A DNA stretch of 64,000 bases from Kalaharituber pfeilii (GCA_015179045.1 WHUZ01000055.1:62001-126000); one strand, 5' to 3'; positions 1-13,524 are shown, counted from the first letter of the stretch. A program made the numbers and translations. The notes: generated by a model from the sequence alone, not told the origin.

Positions 1-3000
1 GCAAATCCGGCCAAGCATCCAGACATGCCACCAGAATCACTTGCACTATTCCTGGAACAGTATTTTTCCGAACCTGCTCCTGCATTTTTCGACACAAGTG
101 CAAAGCTTGGTCTATCATATGCAGCAAGAACGCGTTACAAAGACAGTACACTTCCGGAGTACATCGTAGAGGTCACCGAGCCAATAGAGAAGCTACGGCA
201 GCAGGAGTCATTGGTAGGGATCTTCCAGAGTGCCGGTCCAGCGAGTTCTAGCTCCGTGGAAGCATGCAGAAAGGTTTTGCGAATGAAATGGAAAGTGGAA
301 CTTACGGAGGATGAAGTTGCTGATGTTCTCTGTTTGATGGCTACCAGCCCCAAAGCTTCGGACTGGAATGGTGAGGTTTTTGTGTCTGCCATTCTAGCAG
401 AAAATATTGGTGAATCTTTCAATTGGAATACGGTCATAGACTGCCTTGACAGACCCGATTTTGTTATTCAGCAAGTTGATGGCTTTGCGGCAATACTGGA
501 TGCTTTGCGTACAGCCCAATCAAAATCAGCAAACAAATTTGATATCTCAAGGCTCTGGGGCGGAAGATGGACCAACTATATCTCTCAACTAAGTGTCTTC
601 AAGGCTTATATGACTATACCGCCAGATCGATTTGATGTTACAAAGGTGCAAGGTCTTCAGAAAGTTCTGACACAAGAAGATTTCGCTTCTGCACCCAGTG
701 CAGTAAAAGCTTTGGCTGAAAGTCTCGAGACGCAAAAATTAATATCGTCTGAAGCAGTCTCTACATTGTTTCATCTTGGAACTGATGTTACCTTACCACC
801 GGATGTACGAGAAGATGGATACAAAAATATCGATAGGGCAGCAAAATTCACTCCAGAACTTTTGATTTTCGGTGCATTTCAAATGCCAAAGCCATGGTCA
901 CAAAACCTGGAACATCTAGTGCTTCAATTATTCGATTTATTCTTCCATGGCCACACTAGCTATCAGCTAGTATTCTGGAAATTGTGGAAGGAGCAAAAAG
1001 GCTTTGTTGCACAACAGTTTATCACCCATCACTCACGGGATCCTTTACAACTCACTCGTATTCTCGACATAGTCAATGATATTCGATGTTTGGATGAGTT
1101 ACTGGAAATTACCCAAGAGCTAGCGCTTGGGTTTGTATTGGATCTAGCTGCATTGGCAGCCCGCAGGGACTATCTAAATCTAGAGAAATGGCTACAGGAA
1201 ATGCTTGTCAAATACGGTGCTCCGTTTACCCTTCAATGTTATAGGTTTTTAAAATTCAAAGCGGACGCTGAATGTGCTCAAAATAGGGAGGGGGGCGCAC
1301 TTCGTACCGTGAGTTTGAGTGTGGGCCCAGTGTACACATTCTTACAATTCCTAGAGAAGAGGTTTGATTTCCTTCTTGATTATTTTGTAAAACTCCTCGT
1401 TTCCTAACATAGTACCAGTAACATTCAACCGTCCCCGGAGCAGCATCAACTTATCGTTGCAGCTCAGAGAGTTACAATACAAGCTTACCCTCGACTTATC
1501 AATATGGGACAAGGACATGATGCTGTTATTTTGGCGAATAACGAGGAGTCCAATGGTTTCTCTCAACAAATTGACCAGAGAATGCAGCAGATGTTCAAGA
1601 AACTATACAGCCAAGAAGTCCAGATTCGTGAGGTTGTGCAGTTCTTGAGAGGCCTTAAAGATTCGGACGAACCTGAGAACCAGGATCTCTTTGCTTGTAT
1701 GGTTCATGGACTATTCGACGAGTACCACTGTTACCCATCATATCCATTAAGTGCATTGGCCACTACAGCAGTGCTTTTTGGCAGCATCATTGCCTTCAAA
1801 CTAATTGACGGGATACCGCTCACGGTTGCTTTAGGAATGGTTCTAGACGCTGTGAAGCATCCTGCTGATAGTCCAATGTACAAATTTGGGCTGCAAGCAC
1901 TGATGAACTTTCCCTCCAGATTCTCTGAATGGCGAGGGTTTTGTGGAATTTTAGTTCAGATTCCAGGCCTGCACGGTACTGACATTTACAGAATGGCCGA
2001 ACAGGTGTTAGCAGAGCCACAAGCACAGCAGGCACTTCCACATTCGGAGCAAGTCAATGGAGTTGGCGAACAATCTGAGGAGAGTCCTCATCTTGCTAAT
2101 GGAACTGCAGAGCTGGCACCCCCTCCCCCTCCTTCCCTACCACCCTTTCAATCTCTCCATGCAGATCCTCCGCTTCATGACCCCTCTTGGTATGAAGAGC
2201 CTGCCGAGGAGGTTCAAGACAAGGTGCTCTTTATTCTGAATAATCTGTCTGCATCGAACATCGAACAAAAACATAAAGACCTTGGCGAGCAGCTACAGGA
2301 GCAGTATCACCAATGGTTTGCTGATTATCTTGTAGTGCAACGGGCAAAGACAGAGCCCAATTATCAGCAACTCTATCTTGAGCTCCTTGATAAGCTAAAT
2401 CACAAAGGATTAATGGCGGAAGTCTTGAGAGAAACATATATCAATGTCATCAAAATCCTCAATTCTGAAGGCACTATGAGTTCTTCGACTGAGAGGAATT
2501 ATTTAAAAAATCTGGCAACGTGGCTGGGCGGCTTAACGATTGCGCGGGACAAACCTATTAAATTCAAGAATATTTCTTTCAGGGACTTGCTAATAGAAGG
2601 ATATGATACCAATCGACTTCTGGTGGTGATTCCATTTACATGCAAAGTTCTGGAACAGGCAGCAAAGTCTATGGTGTTCAAGCCTCCAAATCCATGGTTA
2701 ATGGCGATCATCAAACTTCTGGCCGAGCTTTATCAATTTGCAGAATTGAAAATCCAGTCAAAATTTGAGATTGAGTTTCTCTGTGGTCATCTTGAACTGG
2801 ATTTAAAATCTATTGAGCCGTCGACGGACATTCGGGATAGGCCTGTTAAGGAGGAAGAGATTATTCCTGTTGGCCATCTTTCAGACGAACTGAGCGGATT
2901 GGAGTTGGAGCGGCACGGGCGATTCTCCCCTACCAGCATGACAGCTAAACTACCTAATCTAGCCAATCAAATTCAAGTTAACTCCGCTCTTCCTATGTTG

Positions 3001-6000
3001 ATTCAGCATCCAGAACTTCGCCGAATTATGCAGGCAGCTTTAGATCGTGCTATTCGAGAGATAATCACTCCTGTCGTTGAGCGCTCAGTCACAATCGCTA
3101 GTATCTCTACAACTCAGCTCATCTTGAAGGATTTTGGAACAGAAGGTAATGAGGAAAAGATGAGGAAGGCTGCGCACAGTATGGTTCAAACTGCTGCTGC
3201 TGGTCTTGCACAAGTCACCTGCAAAGACCCTCTGCGGATGAGTATTGCAAATAATCTCCGCCAGATCTTAGTACAGCAAGGGTTTCAAGAACAACAGATT
3301 CCCGAACCAGCCATCACCATGTGTGTGAACGATAATATCGACCTTTGTTGTCAGATCATCGAAAAGGCTGCCCAAGAAAGAGCAATTCCGGAAATTGATG
3401 AGAGTTTGGCCCAAGCATATTTACAACGCAAAAGATATCGAGAATCTCGCACAGCTCAACCATTCCTTGATCCCGCCACCTCCCGATACGCTGTCCAGTA
3501 CCTCCCTGAACCGTTCCGCCTTAAAGCAGGTGGCCTCACGCCGCAACAACTTGCTGTTTACGAAGATTTCTCTCGCATGCCGCGACCTGTTGTTTCAACT
3601 GAAAATGTTCGGGTCCCCAGTAGTGACATGCTTAACGATTACATGGTCATGCCACCAGTTCCTGCTGAGCCAGCTGCTGCGCCATTGACCCAACCGCGTG
3701 CTACACAAGCCCAAACACTTCCTCCAGTTCAACCCCCAGTTCCAAATGACCAACGGGCTTTACTTGATAAGATCAACGTAAGTTTTATTTCTATCAGGCA
3801 CCTCTTGATGAACTGAGGCTAACACTCTGGTAACAGATTCTTGTTGGTGAAATTCGTAAGGCGACTCAGGATCAACAAGAGCAATCTATTGAGGATATCC
3901 CTAAAGATCATCAAATGTTCAAGCAGATGAATGCTTTGATTGATATTGCACAAAATTCTGGAAATGTGCAGGTCCCAGTACGAGCTGCACAGCTGATCTG
4001 TAACCTCCTTTTTACAGATACTCTCAACTTGAAGCGATTACAGATAGAGGCATTCGTTATCTTGTTACAGAAGCTCTGCGAGATGTCCTCAACTACAAAC
4101 AAGGAAGTGGTAACTTGGCTAATGCAACAGGATGACGAGGTACGTCTCTGCATTCATAAGATTCCGTGTTGTGCTCAGAACTAAATATCTATCAGCGTAT
4201 GTTCAACGTTCCTGTTACAGTCATGCTCGTAAAACGGAACCTCTTGTCTCTTTCACATCTCGATGTTTCATTAGCAAGGCACATTGTGGAGAGAAAGCCA
4301 GTCTCTGTAGAATTCCTAGCAGACCTTATTCGGGAGATGGTATCTGCAGAGCTTCCTATCGCATTTAGATGCGACTTTTCTGCGAGTTTGGCAGCCGTTG
4401 GTCAGTTGCTTGCAAATGATCCCTCGCATAAGGTTGCGCAGACTCTGGTCCGTGAGCTCCAAGTTTCTGCACCATTTGAGCGCATTTCGGAAGATCGTCA
4501 CCAAATGCGATATATCTTCTGGGAATGGATTCGGCTCTATTTGCACGTTCAAACAAACGAAAAGACCCTAGCTGCGTTTATACTGCAGCTCAATCAACTG
4601 AGGGTCATGGGGGATACTGCATCGTTCACGGCATTCCTTCGAACATGCGTTGAAACCTGCATTGCAGAATACGAGGCGGTGGAGTCTGAAGGCCGCGTCA
4701 GAGAAACCAGGGTTGATCAGGGCTACTTATCTGTTGATGCGTTTGCAAAGCTTATAACCACCATTGTTAAGTACAATGCGGAAGGAGACGGCACCCTCAC
4801 GAAAGTGGCTCTTCTAAGGTCAATACTGTCATTGATCGTCGTTGTGTTCAATCACTATTATGAGACCACTGGAGATGCGTTCCCACAGAAGCTTTTCTTC
4901 CGCCTCTTCTCCACCATGTTGTATGAATTTAAATTGGCGGCAACAGATCTCGAGCCATGGTTTCAAGGTATCCTTTTTGCCTTTAGAGACTGCTTTCTGG
5001 TTCTCCGACCTGTTCATTTCCCAGCATTCACATTGTGCTGGATTACCATTGTCTCCCATCGGTTTTTCATGCCTCAGATGCTCAGTCTTCCGCAGCAAGC
5101 TGTAAGTGCACACTTGTACCTTCTCATATTGTTGAGATAATCTTCTAACTGAGCAAATGACAGGGTTGGCCCGAATATGCTACTATACTGGAAACAATCT
5201 TGGAGTATCTTGGTAGATTATTGAATCAAGCAGAGCTACCAATGGTTGTACGGATCTTATACAGAGGTGTCCTCCGCACATTGTTGATACTTCATCACGA
5301 CTTCCCAGAGTTCCTTGCACAGTACCACTTTATTTTGTGTGAGGCAATTCCACCAAACTGCGTACAGCTCCGGAACCTCATTCTAAGTGCCTATCCACAA
5401 TCTACGTCTGAGGTTCCAGACCCCTTTAGGCAGAACCTCAAGGTCGATTTACTGCCAGAAATGCGTGTCTCTCCTCGCATTGCAGGTGACGTGTTTAAGG
5501 CACTCAGGGACGCAGATTTACAAGAAATTGTCCAAACAGCTTGCAGGGCTGCCAGTCTGAATAGAGAAGCAATGAAGACAATAATCGCTGCTTGTGAGAC
5601 TCCTTTCAGGACTCATAATGGGATTGAATATGCTGTGAATCTCCCAGTTATCAATTCTCTCGTCCTGTATGTGGGGATGAGCGCCATTGAGGCTGGTCAG
5701 GAGCACCTTATTCAATTGCAGTCAACTCCTGCAACAATTCTGTTAAGGCTAGGGTTTGATCTTAGCATTGAAGGTAAGTAATAAATAGGAAAGGGTTGTT
5801 GTCTTGCTAACTTTGTTGTAGCTCGCTATTACTTCTTAAGTAGTATTGCGAATCATCTACGTGAACCCAACAGCCATACTGGCTTTTTCAGCTCTTTCTT
5901 GTTGGCACTCTTCAATCAATCACAAGGTGACCCGAATGAGCTCGACATCAGACAGCAAATTACCAGAGTGCTTCTAGAGAGACTCATTGTTCATCGTCCG

Positions 6001-6159
6001 CACCCATGGGGCGTCATCATCACACTTTTGGACCTCATTAAAAGCCAGAAATATGAATTCTGGAATCTTGATTTCGTCAAGAACAGTCCAGAAGTTGGGC
6101 AATGGGTCAGAGCTCTGGCAGGACACCTGATCAGGGTTAATCCTGAGGATGCAGATTAA
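1..6159 (+). CDS. NOT1: CCR4-NOT complex scaffold subunit Not1, C-terminal 1,958 residues (5' end outside window)
   Basis: Scaffold of the CCR4-NOT deadenylase, the cytoplasmic and nuclear complex that shortens poly(A) tails and represses transcription. Six exons read in one frame: 1-1361, 1419-3777, 3837-4139, 4196-5101, 5164-5773, 5822-6159. The reading frame is open at base 1, so the N-terminus lies upstream. In order I see helical-repeat sequence, the MIF4G-like Caf1-binding region (about 1450-2000), a proline-rich linker, the DUF3819 Caf40-binding block (about 2960-3400, containing VNSALPMLIQHPELRRIMQ), a second proline-rich linker, and the conserved Not1 C-terminal domain that binds Not2/Not5 (about 4900-6150). 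Introns are 48-62 nt; most carry a CTAAC-type branch site. Full fungal Not1 proteins are roughly 2,100-2,400 residues, so only the N-terminal part is missing. No break seen; identification is firm. Confidence 0.96.
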
Positions 6160-7200
6160 GAAATCAGGCGATGTTTTGAACGAGTCTGGGTGACTGGCTT
6201 CGGCTCCTTGGAGTGCAGTTATTGGGCCCCTCCTGATCAAGTCACGAATGCAACTCAATACCTATAATGAAGAGTTCCCTGTCCTGGGGGATATTGAGGC
6301 TTATTCCATGAATTCTATTGTTCGATAATTTATAACGGCTCTCCTACATTTTTAGTTCTGTGTCTTCCACGTCGTTTCATACTCGGAGTTCATTGTGTCT
6401 GCTCATTGAATCAAAAATTTGGGGTTTTTCTTTTTTTTTCGTCTGTGTTTATTTTTCATCTATTATTGTTCTATTGTTTTTTCCTTTTGTCTTGAAGGTC
6501 ATTGCGTTCTTATGTTGGGGATTTTTCTGTTTTCTATTTTCCTCGTGTTCTATTACGCCTGTGGCTTGTTGTGATGCACAATACAAAAAAGGAAACGGAG
6601 TAGCTTTTTATATAACACCTACGTGTACCATAGAGCATGAAAAAATTATGACGAAGGCTGGGGGTTATCGGTCGTTTTTGCATACATGTGGCATGTGTGA
6701 TCGGGAAACTGTGTGCATGTCTTTGTACTCGAGAAGTGCTGAGGGAGGGTTATTTTGGACTATGTAGAGTACGTGCTAGTGTTTTTGGCATAGCAGTTAC
6801 ATGGGTTGTTCACTTAGTAAGCCGCCCCGTGACACAAAAATCTGGGTACTGTAACTTAGTCTGGTTACCGAAGAGCTGGCGCCAAGGATCTGCACGTGGG
6901 GAGACAGCTGCAGTGCTGGCCCCTGGCCGCACTGGATCAGCATTAACACTTTTTGGTGCTAGTCGTCGTGCGCAGCCCGTTCCCCTTCGAGCTGCTGGAA
7001 CTCGTCCCAAGGTCCCCCTCCCCGATCAATTAATTGCTTACCTTCGCTGCCTCAGTCTTCCTCCCCGCCTTTGACCCGGCGCATTAAGCCCTCTCTCGTT
7101 TCGCGCTCATCCCGGGGATGGATGTGTCTGTAACCGGCAGCATTTCACTCAACGAATACACACCTTAGTCTCGCACTCAGCTCTCACAGGCGGCTCCCCA
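6160..7200. other. Intergenic: NOT1 3' flank and upstream region of the M28-like gene
   Basis: The stretch is T-rich at 6420-6560, just downstream of NOT1, as expected for a 3' UTR and polyadenylation region. The last 150 bases before 7201 are CT-rich, as in many fungal promoters. Open frames here have low-complexity translations without recognisable domains. I see no RNA gene. Confidence 0.5.
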
Positions 7201-9978
7201 ATGTCAGGACTGGACATACCTAGTTACGACGAGGCGCTCACATCTCGGTCTCGAAATGGCACTGGGGATGGGAGCTCTGAGGAGAGAGCTGGTCTATTGG
7301 GCCAGTTTCCAAGATCAAATTACAGGCGCCCAACTGTGGAGGATGTAAGGAGTTCGGAAGATTCAATCTTACGGCCGACAGTAAGACCACGGCGACGTTC
7401 ATCAGAGGAGTCTCTTCACCGGGAGCTACAACAGTTTGAGATAATAGATCCGCCTACTGATCCACGGCCCTCTTCCTCTCGGCGAGCCTATCAACACCTC
7501 CAGAAGCGATTGTCAACATTCGCAAGTTCTGTATCGTCATCACTTCCTAGGTTGCGATTCCCGAGAGGCTGGCCAACTTGTAGATGGCCGGCAATACCAA
7601 GTTTACCATGTACCAAATATCTTGAGTTTCTAATACCATACTACCGACTTTTGGTGGTCGCTTTCGTTATCATTATTATATATTTCTTATTAGCCTCCGA
7701 CCTGTTTAACTTCCGGGGCAGGACGTTTTTGGGTCAGGTGTTCGATCCGGCAACGGTACAGACATATGCGTTTAATGAAGTGGATAAGAGTAATATACAA
7801 CACTACTTGGAGTACGTTACTGGGTTTGGGCACATGGCGGGGACAGAGGGGGACCAGATGGTGGCAAAATATATTGAGGGTGAATTTAGGAGTTTTGGTT
7901 TTGATGCGGTAGATAAGGAGGAGTATGAGGTTTTCTTGAATTACCCCAAGAATGACGGGAGGAGAGTTGCGATTGTGGAACCTAAGAACTTGGCGTGGGA
8001 GGCAAGTTTGGAGGAGCCACAGCCTCCGGGGATGAAGCAGCCTCCGCATATATTTCATGGATATGCCAAATCTGGAGATGTCACTGGGCGCTTGATGTAC
8101 GCCCACTACGGTAGACCGGAGGATTATGCGGCGCTTCAGAAGAAGGGAGCCAACTTCACTGGCGCTATAGTCCTGGTGCGCCAGTTTGGGGCGATCCCGG
8201 ATACAGGAGTATTGGTGCATAATGCGGAGAGTGCAGGTGCAATTGGATGCTTACTTGCTTCCGGGCATTGGGATTTACCACCGGGTGAACAGCCAGGGCG
8301 GGGTAATATGGTGACAAGAGGGTCCGTGGCACTGATGAGCCAGATGCTGGGTGATGTCCTTACCCCAGGTTATGCAAGTACCCAAAGCGCAGCTCGAGTG
8401 AGCAAAAATGGCAATCCAGGATTGGTGAACATACCGAGCCTCCCAATTGTATGTGCGCCTATTGTGCTGGCCGATATTAAAGTAAGATGCTAACCATGTT
8501 GCTTGACAGTCCCAAAATGTTGCGATTCACTTGATGAAGAACCTCGAGGGCTTCGGGGCCCAGCTTGAACAAACAAAAGGCATGCCTCCGCTCTGGAGTG
8601 GAAACCTATCTTCACCCGTTGTACGCTTGGAAAACCAGCTAGTTGAAAAAGACAAGCAGCGAATCTCAAACGTACTGGGTTTGGTCCGAGGGATGGAGCA
8701 ACCGGACCGGCAAATTATCATTGGGAATCATAGGGACGCTTGGTGTTGGGGTGCAAGTTCACCAAACTCAGGATCTGCCATTTTGCTCGAGGTGGCAAGG
8801 ATCTTTGGGAAGATGATGGCGTATGGATGGAGGCCGCTGAGGACGATTGTGTTTGCGAGTTGGGACGGAGGGGAATATAATAGGATTGGGTCTACGTATG
8901 TTTCATCTAGCCGGCTCCATCCGACATTCCTTTTATTTGAATGCTAATGTACTGAAGTGAATGGGTTGAAGACCATGTGGATGACCTCCGGCGCAATGGC
9001 ATGGCATACATCAATCTTGGGGCCGCTGTTTCTGGGACCGTTTTCCGCGCCTCCGGGTCTCCTCCGCTTGAAAGCGTGCTCGTCAAAGTCCTAAACCGAG
9101 TCAACCACCCTGTGCAGCAAACTCCCCTTAGTGATATCTGGCTTCAGCAGAAGCAGACTTTGTCCGGGCTTGGTGCCGGAGGTGACTATGCGCCATTTCA
9201 GCACTTTGCCGGTATCTCGTCCATCGATATCGGGTTTACTGGCACGGAGAAAGGTGTACCGGAGTGGATTCCACCAAACTCCTGTGAAGATACATACGAC
9301 TTCATGGCAAAAAAGGATCCAGACTTCGAGTACCACCACGTCGTCGCCCAAGTCGTCTCCCTTCTTGCGCTGGAACTCGCCGATGCATCAAACATGCCAT
9401 TCAACATGACGCATTACGCCGCACAGACTCTCTCTTGGTTCACGTCGCTTGAGTCTTATGTACAGTCCCTTCCTAAAGACGACAAGCACAAGCTCGATCT
9501 CAGCGCGCTGCGGACCTCTGTTTCACAAATGCAAACTAACATGGCGAAGTTTGATGCGAAGATTGAGGAGTGGACGGCAAGTGAAGATGAGGTGAAGTTT
9601 TTGGAATTTGACGGAGCGGTAGGAAATGCGAAGAGGATCAGTCATAATTCGAGGATGGCGAACTTTGAACATCATTTGTTGGAGACAGGGGAGGAGGGGG
9701 GTGTATACGCGAAGGGGAGAGGGGGGAAGGGATGGTTTAAGCATATTTTGGTCGCGCCAAATGTAAGTCGATGTTCTCCCATGTTTTATCCATACGTGGG
9801 TATGTATCTCGAAGGGGTAATCAAAACTGATTTGATATAGATACATAACGCCTACGAAACAACGTACTTCCCTGCAATCCGTGATGCGCTAGATGCGGGC
9901 GATTGGGAGGCCGCGCAGTCTAATGTGGAGAAAGTTGCGAAGAGGTTATCTGCGGCAACGGATAAGATATTAAATTAA
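7201..9978 (+). CDS. Transferrin-receptor-like / M28-family type II membrane protein (Tre1/Vps70-like), probably non-catalytic
   Basis: Predicted 858 residues from exons 7201-8448, 8510-8895, 8958-9762, 9841-9978. Order: cytosolic N-terminus with IPSYDEAL (PY-like) near residue 6, one membrane segment at about 141-165 (LLVVAFVIIIIYFLLASDLF), a PA domain, an M28 peptidase-like domain, and a C-terminal TFR dimerisation domain ending NAYETTYFPAI onward. Compared with human glutamate carboxypeptidase II, His377 (H490 here) and Glu425 (E538) are kept, but the bridging Asp is Ser500, the general base Glu is Gly537, the Asp453 equivalent is Gly566 and the last His is Asn652. Three of five zinc ligands and the base are therefore missing, as in transferrin receptors. 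Yeast Tre1/Tre2 are adaptors sending metal transporters to Rsp5 ubiquitination; a similar vacuolar or Golgi adaptor role is inference. Fold assignment is firm; the exact yeast orthologue is not. Confidence 0.9.
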
Positions 9979-10798
9979 TCCCATCATGTGATGTGCATTC
10001 CATCTCCTTACCTTCCTGCGATCTTATCACTCCTTTAGCTTAATTGGTACATGAGGTCTTATTTAACATTTTTCTTGATTATGCCTTCCTGCCCTCTCCA
10101 GCGGGTACAGTTGAGGGTAACATGTCTAGCTTTGGTGTTGGATTTTAGGTTTGTTTGTCTGTGTAATATATCAATATCACCGTTTGCAGCTAGCTCATTC
10201 GGCCCCTCTCCTTTTCCGCTTCCCTCTCCAACCTTTCTATTTAGCCTACATTTCCTTTTTCTTCTATTGCTTCTTTTTTGTTATTTTCGTATTTTTTTTT
10301 TTTTTTTTTTATTTATTTATTTTTTCGCATGCTAGAAATTAGACTCTTCCATCTTTGTCTTCCTTTATTTCCCATGCATATTTGGATGATCAACTAAGCG
10401 TCTTTTTTTTTCTTTATAAAAAAAAAAAACTCGCAGAGTGTTTTCTTGTATACATTTTCTTGTTGACTGGTTTTGATTATATTGTGTATATTTAAGGTTA
10501 TAAAGACGACCAGTAACTTTGCTGGTTTTGTTTCGTTTCACAATGGAGATGGGGATGTATTCGGGGCAAAAGTCTGTAGTAATTGAGAAAGGGGGGCTTG
10601 AGATTATAGCTTACGAAGATGCGAAGAGATGAAAGGAATATGGTTTGAACTGGCAGAACAAATATTATGAATAGTACCTTAATTATGATGATCTATGTGT
10701 GTGTATGATTAAGGTATTTACCTTCTGTATCTGTTAATTAAACTTATATAATCAGAACTTCAAGTAACCGTACTCAATATCCTCTCAATCCCACGATC
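9979..10798. other. Intergenic between convergent genes, T-rich
   Basis: Shared 3' flank of the M28-like gene and ERG28. It holds a pyrimidine-rich block at 10205-10325 with a run of about 22 T near 10289-10310, then A/T-rich sequence. No gene or RNA recognised. Confidence 0.5.
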
Positions 10799-11294
10799 TC
10801 AACCAAGATATTCTGCCCTCGCCAACACCATCCACGCTATACTCAATGTACTGACAATGATGGGGCCAATGAGCCCCTCGTTGAGCCTCGCGCTCTTGAA
10901 AATCAGCCACTCGGAGGTAAAGTGCGCGAATGCGACGATGTAGGACCAGAGACAGAGGTCATAGAGCACGGGGTCGGAGATGTGGTAGGCGGTGTAGTAG
11001 CGGATCAGGGCGGAGAGGAAGGTCCAGGTGCCGAAGGTGCGGGAAGAGAGAGACGTGACAAGAGGGGAGGGCTTGGCTGGGTCGCTGGACGTGGAGTACA
11101 CGCGCCGGGTGTAGGCGAGGGTGAGGTAGGATTGGATGGAGTTCCCGGTAGCAATGGCGGAGACCTAGAATGAGTGGTGTGAGGATTGAGAGGGAGGAGC
11201 GGATTAGAGCGGGGAGTGGAGGGAGGGAACTAACAAGGAGGAGCCATTTGGGGAGAAGGCCGGGGCCAGGTAAGAGATTGAGGAGGGTGGCCAT
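10799..11294 (-). CDS. ERG28: Ergosterol biosynthetic protein 28 (Erg28)
   Basis: ER membrane scaffold that tethers the C-4 demethylation enzymes (Erg25, Erg26, Erg27) and Erg6 in ergosterol synthesis. Two exons on the minus strand: 11294-11235 and 11164-10799, joined across a 70 nt GTTAGT-CTAG intron, giving 141 residues, the family's normal size (yeast 148). The N-terminus carries the conserved LLPKWLLLVSAIATGNSIQS; the middle has SSRTFGTWTFLSALIRYY and the end FHFGSE-like FAHFTSEWLIFKSARL followed by GPIIVSTLSIAWM. About four hydrophobic segments are visible. The gene is convergent with the M28-like gene. Identification is firm. Confidence 0.96.
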
Positions 11295-12473
11295 TGCGAG
11301 TGGACTGGAGCTTGACTGTTCTGTTTACTTGGGGGACTAGGGAGATCACCGAATACACGTTTTCTGCGCGAGATGCAGGGGAGAGGGACGTCGCGATTTC
11401 AGATGGTTCAGGAATTGAGCTCGCGCTCGAAATTTTGGATATATAGATTTGAAGAGAGTGAATGTAGGCTTGAAGAGAGTGGTAGCTTTATGTTGTTACA
11501 GGAGGAGGGTCTCAGTTCAGGGTCCAGTGAACAACAACTAAACAGCCAGGTAAGCTACGTAACGGGTGATGAAAGTAGATCACTAATCTCATTGCCTGAG
11601 CACAGCCAATCGTTATCGGATGCACGCTTGCCTGCTTCGTATTCTTGATGTTCTACGGTAAATGGCCAGGGCAACATACTACATACTCGCGACATGCACT
11701 TTACCTGCATAACAGTGTTGCTCTCAACGAAAATTGTTGAAACATTACATCCGTTGCAGTTGCTCATATATAGTTCTTATCTATGACTGTTTCTCTGGCT
11801 GTTTCGTTACTTATATGCATGCTTCCTTGCTCTGCTACAGATGGCTCCTGTACCTTCAATATGATTCTTCTCTTTCGTCATGGTTTTACAGTCATTCTAT
11901 GCTACGCCTCTCATGTACAATCCTACTGGTCTTGCGACTCTGTATTTAATAGACTCAACGGTCACTACTATTATCTCTTCTCTTCGTGAATAGCTTTACC
12001 GCCATATGCAGCAACCGCATAGCTTATTGTTTTTATGAGAATAAGTCCCACACTGGTTTGAAGCATTTTAAATACCGTTCTGCATTGGATCCTGACTTAC
12101 AAACAGCAAAATTCTGACGTATTTCGTTGTGATCAAGCTCGTTTTTGGTTGCATATTCTGTTACCGAATGGACCTGGAACACTATCCTATCACGAACTTA
12201 CATGCCCTCAGTGAGAAGAGATAAACCATTGCTATATTTACAGAATGAATACAAGTATTCGCAGACTGTCCCCCTTCTCCAGACTGCGCCATTGCCTTAT
12301 AGGAACTGGTTTTTTAATTCAAACCAAGCCTCCCAATTTTCCCAAAGTTGATTCTCAAATTTCATCTTTGTGGTATCATTCAAATCTATTTTTTTGTTTT
12401 CCCACGCCCAATCACGTGACTAACCAATTCCATTAGCACGGCTGTGGACCTGCACTCCTGCTCTAGCTCTACT
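11295..12473. other. Intergenic: ERG28 upstream region and AIM41 3' flank
   Basis: No gene recognised. Contains a CACGTG E-box-type palindrome at 12413-12418, close to the AIM41 stop. Open frames here are short and have no recognisable product. Confidence 0.45.
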
Positions 12474-13237
12474 TTACTGCTCATTCTTCAAGCTCTCCAT
12501 CATCCTTTTCACAGTAGCTGCTACTTCACCCTTGAAAAACCCCTTATCACTCGCCTCCAATTTCGTGAATACCTTCTTCATGACCGTGCCCAGCTGAACG
12601 TTCGCAGACCCTTCCTCCGTCACCTCCTTCACTGCCTCTGTAATGATATTTTCTAGGTCCCCGGTGGAGATGGGCTCGATTGCGCTGGCATACTCGCTAA
12701 GAATGTCCATCTCGGCTTGTTCTTTGGCCACGAGGTCATCGCGGCCAGCGGCTTTGAATTCCTCGATGGACGTCTTCGCTTCGTTTAGCTTTTTGTGGAT
12801 CAGAGCGAGAACGTGGGCGTTTGTCGTGGGTGGGAAGGCGGTTTTGTTGGCATTGCTGACAACAGCAAGGAGGGCCTGGGGCAGTTAATTTGCATGGCAA
12901 GAGATGGGGGAGTCAAGGTGAGGGTGAGGTGGGGTGGGAAGTACTCGAATGGCATTGAGTCTGAGGTAAGAATGAGTTAGCTTTTGTAAAAGTAGAATTG
13001 AGGAGAGGTATACGGACCTATTGGTATCCTTGCTGCGCATCGCACTTTTCAAGTCTTCTCTATGAAATAATTGTGTCAGCTTTGCTTTTCTCTCAATTAT
13101 ATCCCGAGGGCGACGCACCGGGCTTTGAGCAGAAGTGGGGGCGCTGGCGGGGTGTCCACCGTCGTCATACCGCGGCATTGAGCAATACATCTGCGTGCAG
13201 CATGGGCGCGGAGGAGGAGGGAGGGCCGGGCGAACAT
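12474..13237 (-). CDS. AIM41: Mitochondrial GatB/YqeY-domain protein (Aim41)
   Basis: Small mitochondrial matrix protein of the YqeY/Aim41 family; yeast aim41 mutants show altered inheritance of mitochondria, biochemical role unclear. Four exons: 13237-13119, 13059-13018, 12960-12945 (16 nt microexon), 12875-12474; 192 residues. The chosen ATG opens MFARPSLLLRAHAARRC, an Arg/Ala/Leu-rich presequence. The mature part has LKSAMRSKDTNRLNAIRALL, then a helical body ending GEVAATVKRMMESL. Splicing is fixed by reading-frame continuity through the microexon, which encodes only LNAIR and joins a conserved family motif. Intron 2 starts GTCCGT, an uncommon donor. Head-to-head with DPM1, 536 bp between the two ATGs. 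Confidence 0.93.
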
Positions 13238-13524
13238 GAGTTGGGGGGGTATAGAGATGTGGGGAGAATGTAGGTGCGAAGTGAAATTGCAATCAATTGG
13301 GAATATGGTTTGGCGACTTTTTTGGTGGAGTGGACGCCAAGATTTCAGGCGGCCACCACTTCGGTATTTCATTAACATCGCATAGAACAGCAGAGAGTGA
13401 GGTATCCAGGGATGGAAGCTCAATTGCTATGAGCATGTATAGAGTAACGAATACATACATAATCCACTCTTTCAGAGCTGCATCTCAGAATGCCTTGCTG
13501 CATACGCTATGCACTTCATCCAGT

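Noticed and set aside
6360..7074. Open frames between NOT1 and the M28-like gene
   Set aside because: Low-complexity F/C-rich or Arg/Pro-rich translations with no domain, lying in UTR-like T-rich and CT-rich DNA.
10922..11294. Gly/Val-rich frames opposite ERG28
   Set aside because: Shadow frames of a clearly identified gene.
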